Source of the DNA: Bimuria novae-zelandiae CBS 107.79
Lineage: Eukaryota; Ascomycota; Dothideomycetes; Pleosporales; Didymosphaeriaceae
Assembly (NCBI GenBank): GCA_010015655.1
Contig: ML976697.1
Coordinates: 277,570-341,569 of the forward strand
Direction of reading: 5' to 3'
Length of the DNA stretch: 64,000 bases
A program made the translations under genes and the position numbers. Under the pieces are notes generated by a model. That model saw only the letters and a list, made by a program, of their open reading frames with translations, made no database searches and was not told where the DNA came from. Each line of letters begins with the position of its first letter. The first letter of the stretch is position 1. Shown here piece by piece: positions 56,777 through 64,000 of this stretch.

Positions 56777-58915
56777 CTGTGCCCGTGCGCGCAGCGACCC
56801 GAATCGCGCAGCGACCCACCAACACCAAACCTGCAGACAAGTAACCAACTTCAACGCGTTATAACTCCACCACCATGGCACTAATTGACGATGCGATTGC
56901 AGCATATAATGCGCAAGAACCAGGGAAAAAACTTTCGTATAGACAATTCGCGAAAATGTTTAGTGTGAGCGTAACCACGCTACGCCGCAGACAGCAGGGC
57001 AGTCAGCAGTCCAGGACCACCAAAGATCTCAACCAACGCGCTCTCAGCCCACAACAAGAGCAGGCCCTCCTACAGCATATTAACAAGCTTACAGAGCGCA
57101 GGCTACCTCCCACAAAAGAGATAATGCGCAATTTTGCCTTAGTTATTGCCTACTAAGAAATCTTAGAGTCCTGGGTGTCACGCTTCCTCCACCAAAATAA
57201 CAACCGTATCGTCTTAAAATAGAGTAAGGCAATAGACGCTGTTCGCCACTACGCTAACTCCTACCTTAAATACAGGCTCTATTTTGATCTCCTTCACGAG
57301 AAGATGGCCCAGTACAACATTCAGGCATGTAACACATACAATATAGATGAGAAGGGCTTCCTCATAGGCATCTTAGGACGCTCCAAACGCATCTTCAACC
57401 GTGAGATATAGGAGAGAAAAGAGGTAACAGCAGCTCTCCAAAATGGAGAGAGAGAATTTGTCACTTGCTTAGCAACAATTTGTGCTGATAGGAGTGCTCT
57501 ACCACCTAGCCTCATCTTTGCAGCTTTAGGTGGTTTGAGAGACACCTGGGTTACCAGTATAAAGGTTGGAAAACACGACATTTTCTGCTCTACCTCTCCC
57601 ACAGGATGGAGCAATAATGAGATAGGCCTGTCCTGGCTTAAACAGGTGTTTCAACGGACTACAAAAGAGAAGGCACTTAGAGATTACCGTTTCCTTATTA
57701 TAAATAGCTATAGCAGTCACCTTATAATAGATTTTATTAATTATTACGAATCCCACCGCATCATCCTGGCCATATTACCACCTCACTCTACCCATACGCT
57801 TCAACTACTTAATATAGTAATATTTAAGTCTCTCTTATTAGCCTACTTTAAGGCGCTTAGTAACTATCTCTAAACCACCTAAGGGCTAATTCCCATTAAT
57901 AAAAGCGACTTTTTTCCGCTCTTCTAGCAGGCCTAGGTCTCCTCCTTTAAAGAAGACATAATTTTAAAGGCCTAGGAGGCTATAGGTATATGGCCTTAGG
58001 AATTAGAGCGTGTACTTAAACGCTTTAACCATAACTCTTATAATAAGAGTAAGGCTTTAGAGGACTCTCTAGTAGCTATTAAGGGCAACTTCTAGCGAGT
58101 GTAGCGTCTCTTACGCTCTACAGTAAAAGACCTAGCTTCGAATAAGGCCAGATCTCTCTCTCTTACCATCCACAAACTCCAAGCAGACAAGGACATAGCT
58201 AAGTATAAAAGCGAGCAACTTCAAAACGCTTTTTAGCTCTAAGCAAGGCACAAGAAGCAAAGTAAGCCTCTTAACCTGCAATAGTAATAAAATTACTATA
58301 GTAAAGCAGTCCTTTAGTCTCCTCGCAAGATTAGAGAGGCAAATACACGTTTAGCTATTAAAGAGAGAGACAAAGAGTAAGAGAAAGTTGCAATTACTTA
58401 GCGCAAAATTAACAGAGCTAGTAATAAGCTTGCTAAAGAGAAAGAGGCTAAAAGGAAGCGTGTTAAGAGAGAGAAGTCTAAAAAAAGGAAGGAGAATAAG
58501 AGGGCTGTAAAGGCTAAGAATGCCAGGCTTGTAAAAGAGCAAAAACAACGGAATAAAGAGACTACAACCTCCTAAAAACTATTATAATAGGTAAATAAGC
58601 CTAAGCGAAAAGCCTTACACAAAGCTCTATTAAATTTAGCAAAAAAGCGTCGTGTTGTGGCCTTTAGTAGTGGTAAGGGCCCGGTATTCTTAGCACCTAA
58701 ACCACCACTAAAACTAGCCAAAAGTGGCCGCCTAATTAAGCTTCTAGGAAAATATAGATAGTATAAATTAATTGCATTATCCTATATACTACTACACCTC
58801 AAGATCTCGTGATAATAGCTATTGTATGTGGCTCTACAGCCTCATTTTTGCTGGTAGGCCAATGTTGGTTGGGTGGGTCGCTGCGCGATTCGGGTCGCTG
58901 CGCGCACGGGCACAG
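56777..58915 (+). mobile_element. Pogo/Fot-like DNA transposon H
   Basis: 2,139 bp; terminal inverted repeats start CTGTGCCCGTGCGCGCAGCG and run about 47 bp, with an inner direct repeat CGCGCAGCGACCC; TA duplication at 56775-56776 and 58916-58917. One plus-strand transposase gene. The TIRs are almost free of mutation while the gene is not. Confidence 0.92.
56875..58770 (+). pseudogene. Pogo/Fot-type transposase of H
   Basis: ATG at 56875 (context CCACCATGG). N-terminus MALIDDAIAAYNAQEPGKKLSYRQFAKMFSVSVTTLRRR is a psq-type HTH, followed by a CENP-B-like HTH (LSPQQEQALLQHINKLTERRLPPTKEIMRNFA). The first stop is after 93 codons. The DDE core is readable: YNIDEKGFLIGILGRSKRIF (first Asp kept), RFLIINSYSSH (second Asp to Asn), LQLLNIVIFKSL (third Asp to Asn). 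The C-terminal third is a long Lys/Arg/Glu-rich coiled-coil stretch. A central part (57535-57873) is open for 112 codons. Confidence 0.82.
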
Positions 58916-58917
58916 TA

Positions 58918-59213
58918 TCTATAGCAAGCGTCGATTTTTTTCTGCTACTAGAGTTACTATTATAGTAGGCGTAGATGCGAATCGTCGCGTCGGAATCACC
59001 AACGTGGGCGCGTTATGGTAGTTGAGCTCTGCTGGGTGGGGGTGTACTGAAGAAGCAAAGGTCGGAGCTTGGGTCTAGTATGAGCAGAGTCTCGACGATA
59101 TCTGAGGTTGATTTCATCCATGAAGATGGCAAGCCGCATAGCAAGACGTCGCTTGGGAGGATGTACTACAAACTCAAGTCTCTTCCGTATTTGTTATTGA
59201 TTGACGTGGACGT
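58918..59213. other. Short host-like spacer between H and I
   Basis: About 300 bp of little-mutated DNA; no recognised gene. With 50938-51995 (or its copy) and 61330-61640 it would form one ancestral stretch once H and I are removed. Confidence 0.4.
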
Positions 59214-59215
59214 TA

Positions 59216-61327
59216 ACGTGTCTGTGCGCGTGCCGAGCCACTTCGCGTAACGAGCCACCCAACACCTAAAGACTGAATGACTCACTAACTTTGACGCGTC
59301 GTAACTCCACCAATATGGGGGCAATTGAAGATGCGATTGAAGCTATTCAATCTTTGGATCCAGGAGAAAAATTTTCATATAGAAAAATAGCGGCTACCTA
59401 TGGTGTAGAACGGACTACGTTGTCCCGAAGACACAAGCGCGTTCAGGCCCCAAATGAAGCCAAGAATATCAACCAGCAGAAACTTACACCACAACAAGAG
59501 CAGGAGCTTGTACGATATATCGAAGGACTCACAAAGAGACATACACCTCCTACTAGAGAGATGATACAGAATTTTGCCTCTACGATAGCAAAGGAGCCAG
59601 TCAGCGAGAGCTGGGTTACCCGCTTTATCAACCAACACAGCATTCATCTCATCTCCCAATGGACCGTCGGGATAGACAACAATCGCCACAAAGCTAATTC
59701 AGTGGATAAATATCGCCTCTATTTTAACCTTCTACACAGTAAGATAGATAAATATCGCATAGATCCTCGTCATATCTACAATATGGATGAAAAAGGCGTC
59801 CTAATCAGTATTATTGGTAGATCAAAGAGAATATTCAGCAGACGAATGTAGGAGAAGAAGGAGGTTAGGGCATCACTCCAAGATGGTAATCGCGCATGGA
59901 TCACGCTCCTGGCATGTATCTGCGCTGATGGATCAGCTCTGCCGCCAAGCCTTATTTATAAGGTCGCCAACAAGGGCATCCAATCAAGCTAGGTAGAGGA
60001 TATCAAGGCAGGAGAACATAAAGTCTTTATCACCTCATCATCCTCTAGCTAGACAAACAACGATATCGGGCTTGCCTGGCTTAAGCAGGTGTTCGATCGC
60101 TGTATAAAAGAGAAGACTCGACGATTATATCGTCTTTTAATTATAGATAGCCACGGATCTTATGTTACTATAGACTTTATTAACTATTATAATAAGCATA
60201 AGATCCTACTTACTATCCTGCCTCCTTACTTAACTTATACGCTTTAGCTACTTAACGTTACGATGTTTAAGCCTCTATTAATAGCATACTCAGCAGAGCT
60301 ATCACGATACCTTTATAGAAGCTAAGGCCTAGCTTCTATTACTAAAGATAACTTCTTCCCCTTATTCTAGAATGCGTGGAAGGCCTCCTTTAAGAAATCA
60401 ACTATCCTCAGCTCTTTTAGAGCCACAGGCATATCGCCACCTAATCCTAATCCTATCCTAGATAGGTTCGCCCAGGATTAAGAATTAGGCGATAACTCCT
60501 TATTAGGGCTTAGCGATCATAACTAGAGAAAGATAGATAGGCTTATACGATTAGCAGTGAAGGATTAGGGTAGTTAAAATACAAAGAAGCTTTGTTAATC
60601 GCTCCACTACCTATCTGTCTAAAATAAGCTACTTAAGCATAAGATAGATGGGATTAAGCAGGCACTATCTATTAAGGAGAAGCGTAAAAAGAAGGGCAAG
60701 ACTCTAGATCTCTAATAGCGCTAAGAGTATTAGAGTAGGGCTATCTTATAGTTACTAAGGAAGGTGAGGGAGGCACGTGTTCGTTAATCTATTAAAGAAT
60801 AAGAGGATAAGCAATAGTAGCTTTAAAAAGTAAAAATAGCAAAGCTAAAGAAGGCAGCTAAGCTATACAAGGAAAAAATATAATAGGAAAAGCGTAATGC
60901 GCGAGAGGCAGCTAAGAAGGCGAAGGAGAAGGAGAGGGCTAAAAAGGTAGCTTAGCGCGCTGCCCAGAAGTCTGCCCGCGACGCAGAAAAAGCTCTACAA
61001 CTATCCTAAAGGTGTAAGAGAAAGGCTTCTTAGCTATCTGCACAGAGCAGAAAGCGTCCAAAACGTGTTATTAATGCTACAGATATTAGGGAGGCCTTAA
61101 AGGGCGCATCTACTGCCCCGAGCAAATCTACACGCAGCGGCCGCGACGTTAAGCTTCTAAATAGATTTAAGTAGTGCAAATTAATCGCAGCTATCGATTA
61201 ACTACCCTAGTAGAAAATCTTATAATAATATTATTTATGGGTAGTTCTGCAGCCTCATTCTTGCATGAGCTGTTATAGTGTTAGGTGGCTCGTCACGCGA
61301 AGTGGCTCGGCACGCGCACGGACACGT
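59216..61327 (+). mobile_element. Pogo/Fot-like DNA transposon I
   Basis: 2,112 bp; terminal inverted repeats begin ACGTGTCYGTGCGCGTGCCG and run about 50 bp; TA duplication at 59214-59215 and 61328-61329. Its gene is a clear sister of that in H, but the TIR sequences differ. Confidence 0.92.
59315..61200 (+). pseudogene. Pogo/Fot-type transposase of I
   Basis: Start chosen at the ATG 59315 because it aligns with the H start (MGAIEDAIEAIQSLDPGEKFSYRKIA); an upstream in-frame ATG at 59291 exists. Open for 178 codons: psq-like HTH, CENP-B-like HTH (LTPQQEQELVRYIEGLTKRHTPPTREMIQNFAST), then YNMDEKGVLISIIGRSKRIF. The first stop is TAG at 59849. Beyond it RLLIIDSHGS (second Asp kept) and LLNVTMFKPL (third Asp to Asn). 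The C-terminal basic coiled-coil part is heavily broken. Confidence 0.83.
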
Positions 61328-61329
61328 TA

Positions 61330-63290
61330 TAACGCTTTGCAAAAGACCGTCCCGACCCACTTGGGGCGAGTTTCTGAGTGGCTGCACGCTTTTTAGGTAA
61401 TCGCTTCCCCGCTTTCATCGCCCTACACCTAAAATTATATGAGACGATGTAATACAGGAAAATCAACTTTCTACGAGGTGTATAAAGGCAGTCAATTGCC
61501 GTGTAGTGAATGTATCATGCCGAGTACCCGCAAAAGGAAGGCAAAACAGGTGTTTGACGCTGGCCGCAACCCTCCGAGAAAGCGCAGGGCGCTAAAAAAA
61601 GCCCTATTAACAAGGGCACCCCTGGCTGTCGTATAATTTACTGGCATAGAGGAGAAAGGACCTACAGAGGAGGAACAACCTCTGCTAGAGGGCGTTAACG
61701 ACGACGACTTTCATATATACGTTAATAATTACCCTAAGGACAAAGAACCTTAGTTAGCTTAAAGGCCTGCGTTACTAGAGAAAGAGCATTCGCGTAATAG
61801 GGGGGTATTTAATAACGACGAGTAGGCTTTAATTTTTAGCGAAGTTAACGCGCTAACGCCACTACTAGAAATTAATAATAATAGCTAAACGTATAATAAG
61901 GGGGTATTTAATAAATTACTAGAATTATATAAAGTTAAGCTATACGTTACCTACCGCTAGCGCGCGTTCCTACGCAAGGAGGAAGTTAGGACTAATTTTA
62001 ATACTAAAATAAGAATACGTACGTACTTCTGCGCAAAGCTCTGGCAGTAGGTAGATAATATTATATAAGACCTCTTAGAGTTAACTCCCCCTATTAAAAC
62101 TACGGTAAAAAACTTAACCGTGGTTGTATATATACTATAGATACCTAAGCGACAAAGACTTGCGTAGTCTCTTAAACATAGTAATAGTGTTACCTTTATA
62201 CAGGTCGTTAAGCGCGCGTATAAGTTAAAGGAGGAGTCTATCGCTAAGATAACTTATATTAACTTTAATTTAACGCTATTAGAGCTAGAAACTAGCTAAA
62301 ATAATTAGACGCGTAATAAGGGGGTATTTAGCTTATAAAGCTCTTAGAGCTCTTCGCCGTGACTTACCGTAACTTAGCGCTAGTTATATAACCTGCTAAA
62401 AGTCCTTACACATACTACCGTTGGTAAGGGCCCTATAGTTACTATACGTAATTAATAGTAATGCTAGGATACCTACTGTAGTAACTATCCGTACGTGTGC
62501 TAGGTTAAACGTACGCCTAGGTAACCTAATTATTTCGAGAACTATTACCTGGCGAGTAGTACTATAGTGGCGGCATAGGCGCGCGATATAACAAAGGGTA
62601 AGTGTATAGTTAACAAGCTACATGATAATATACGCCTAAGTCTCTTACTGGCCAGAGAGAGGTCTGCAAAGGAGAAGGCGTCGTAGAAATTAGCCAAAAA
62701 AGGTGCCGGATCCAAGCTTAATATAGACAACTTTATAAAGGTTATCGCCGCCAGCTCTCTCTCTATAAGCCAGTTAGCACAAAGTTAAATTATTAGCTAG
62801 TAATAATAGGTTAAGACGCCGTCTGCGACCTTAGGGAGCTCTTTAACGTTAGTATAGCAAGACTTAACTTACAGAAATATAATAGAGCTTACCTATTAAA
62901 CTTAGCACTTTTTTAACTAGTAGAGAGACTAAGCACTAGCTAGAAAGCTGCCTAAAATTAATTAAATATTTAATAACGTTGTTTAACGGGGGCAAATTAA
63001 CCTTAATATACTAATAGATCTGTTTAACGCGGGGATGCCGTACGCTGTGTAGGAGCAGCATTTTATATTACCAGTGCTATTACTCCTCCGCCTCCGCAGG
63101 ATGGCGATTCGGTGGCGATCTAGGTATAATAGACTTACAGAGAGCAATGAGGAGGGTGCCGCAAACGTATATAGAGAGGATTAAGAGCGTAAATAGCGTG
63201 AGAGGTTGCGTAGGGAGAGAGACAATTTAGTGTAGAAAGCTAGCGACGTTAGTGGAGAGGTTCTGTATACTACGCATAGGCTATTTTCTA
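61330..63290 (+). pseudogene. Unrecognised degraded reading frame
   Basis: 61439-61636 is open and basic (STFYEVYKGSQLPCSECIMPSTRKRKAKQVFDAGRNPPRKRRALKK) and lies in little-mutated DNA. The frame can be followed further with stops (IEEKGPTEEEQPLLEGVNDDDF..) into strongly RIP-mutated DNA, with protein-like stretches at about 62590-62760 and 63000-63290. Three copies of the sequence AATAAGGGGGTATTTA (61795, 61895, 62316) translate to NKGVF. I cannot assign a family and do not claim one gene. Confidence 0.3.
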
Positions 63291-63499
63291 ATTAAAATTT
63301 AACTAAGTCTACGCGTACGCGCGCCTGTCTAGTAATAAAGTTACTTATAAAGGCGCTAAGACCTGCTAAAAACACTATACTTTGTCCACGCTAACAATAT
63401 CTTTCCCTTTATAACTCTTCACCCACAACAGATATCGCAAAACAGATAATATTAATTAATTTAGCGACATTAGTTATACCTTCTTTAGCTATTAAAACT

Positions 63500-64000
63500 A
63501 AAGTTTTAGATAATAGCAGGCGACTTTTAGCAACCTCCGCGATATTATTATAGATACTAATCCTTTAGTGTTGTGCCTTATCTAGCACCTATAGTACCTA
63601 CTTATAGAAGTTAAAGAATTCTTGCGCGGATTCCGCCTAATTATAGCATACGTTCTATACTACCTCCTCTAAGAAGTAGGCAAAATCCTTATACGTATAA
63701 GCGCGTTTGTAGTGCTTTTTTATTTAGTTTTTTAACGCCTTAAAGGTCTACTTAATTAGGTTAAAATCTGGCGAGTATAGTAGTAAATATTTAAGTACAA
63801 CGCCCGCCTCCGCGCATAATAAGATAATCTTTTCTAACCTATAAATAGAGGCATTATTAAGGACTATTACTAATTATTTACCTGGCTAAAGATTGTAATA
63901 AGGGAGTACTTTATTCGCTAGAAACTCCTCTATTAAATCTGCGGTAATTGCTCCTTAGTATAGGACATAATTAACGTAATCGTCTATATCTATAGCAGGG
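63500..64000 (-). pseudogene. Tc1/mariner (DDE_3-type) transposase, C-terminal part, runs off the window
   Basis: The minus-strand frame reads GAITADLIEEFLANKVLPYYN, VIVLNNASIYRLEKIILLCAEAGVVLKYLLLYSPDFNLIK.TFKALKN.IKKHYKRAYTYKDFAYFLEE. VLNNASIY stands for VLDNASIH (second Asp) and NLIK for NPIE (final Glu), both by G-to-A change. The N-terminal part lies beyond 64000; the left TIR was not found. Confidence 0.75.

Larger units (their letters stand above)
52375..57145. repeat. Second copy of a 4.77-kb block (= 47594-52364)
   Basis: Collinear with an offset of 4,781. It contains the G 3' part with antisense frame (52471-53538) and LTR (53822-53994), the X right end with the DUF6589 start (54000-54749; TIR 54732-54749), the B LTR piece (54758-55144), the P2 fragment (55145-55716), the little-mutated flank (55719-56774) and the H start. 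The few differences I saw are transitions, mostly near 53305 and in the last 300 bp. Confidence 0.9.

Noticed and set aside
1..64000. CRISPR arrays, operons, ribosome binding sites, tRNA or rRNA genes, telomere repeats
   Set aside because: None seen; the content is eukaryotic transposons, and isolated TAGGGTTA-like pieces do not form arrays.

Overview
The window looks like a heterochromatic, repeat-only stretch of a filamentous ascomycete (Pezizomycotina-type) genome. Nearly every long reading frame is riddled with stops. The changes are almost all C-to-T or G-to-A: Trp codons became TAG, Cys became Tyr, catalytic Asp became Asn. This is the pattern left by repeat-induced point mutation (RIP). 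I see no intact host gene, tRNA, rRNA or telomere array. The species cannot be named from the sequence.

The layout is a set of nested transposons that can be peeled apart by their target-site duplications (TSDs). The oldest layer is the end of a pogo/Fot-type element (P2, up to about 50935). Gypsy element B inserted into it: its pol starts at 6582, and its 3' LTR is split into 10276-10339 and 49977-50363. Gypsy element A (1-6581, minus strand) lies against B's 5' side. The LTR of B is split by a large element, called X here (10340-49968). X has 17/18-matching terminal inverted repeats and an 8-bp TSD. Four elements then inserted into X: gypsy C (11257-19161, TSD ATCTA), a pogo-like element P1 (21563-23490, TSD TA), gypsy D (24290-35087, TSD TTTAG) and gypsy G (42029-49213, TSD CTACG). 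C carries an 834-bp hAT-type deletion derivative. D carries a 3.4-kb hAT element and a 611-bp retro-inserted sequence with a 14-bp TSD.

With its guests removed, X is about 11.8 kb. It holds a RecQ-like helicase pseudogene (plus strand), a GC-rich and apparently intron-bearing cysteine-rich gene remnant (plus strand), a four-copy 76-bp tandem repeat, and a long minus-strand gene resembling the fungal DUF6589 family. A short AGAAGTTT..ATAAGTT motif is scattered through its non-coding parts. I could not match this combination (TIRs, 8-bp TSD, helicase plus DUF6589-like gene) to a transposon class I know. It is my main candidate for an undescribed system.

The gypsy elements are chromodomain-bearing chromoviruses. 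All of them, including G, carry an extra gene antisense to pol, between pol and the 3' LTR. In B this gene encodes a perfect Zn2Cys6 cysteine pattern. In C, D and G the site next to the 5' LTR is complementary to a sequence inside the LTR, which points to Tf1-like self-priming rather than tRNA priming.

Right of X, a 4.77-kb block (47594-52364) is repeated at 52375-57145 across a 10-N gap. Beyond it lie two sister pogo/Fot-like elements (H 56777-58915, I 59216-61327) in less mutated flanking DNA. Then come an unrecognised degraded gene and the edge of a Tc1/mariner (DDE_3-type) transposase. Coordinates of degraded genes are approximate because frames were read by eye through stops.
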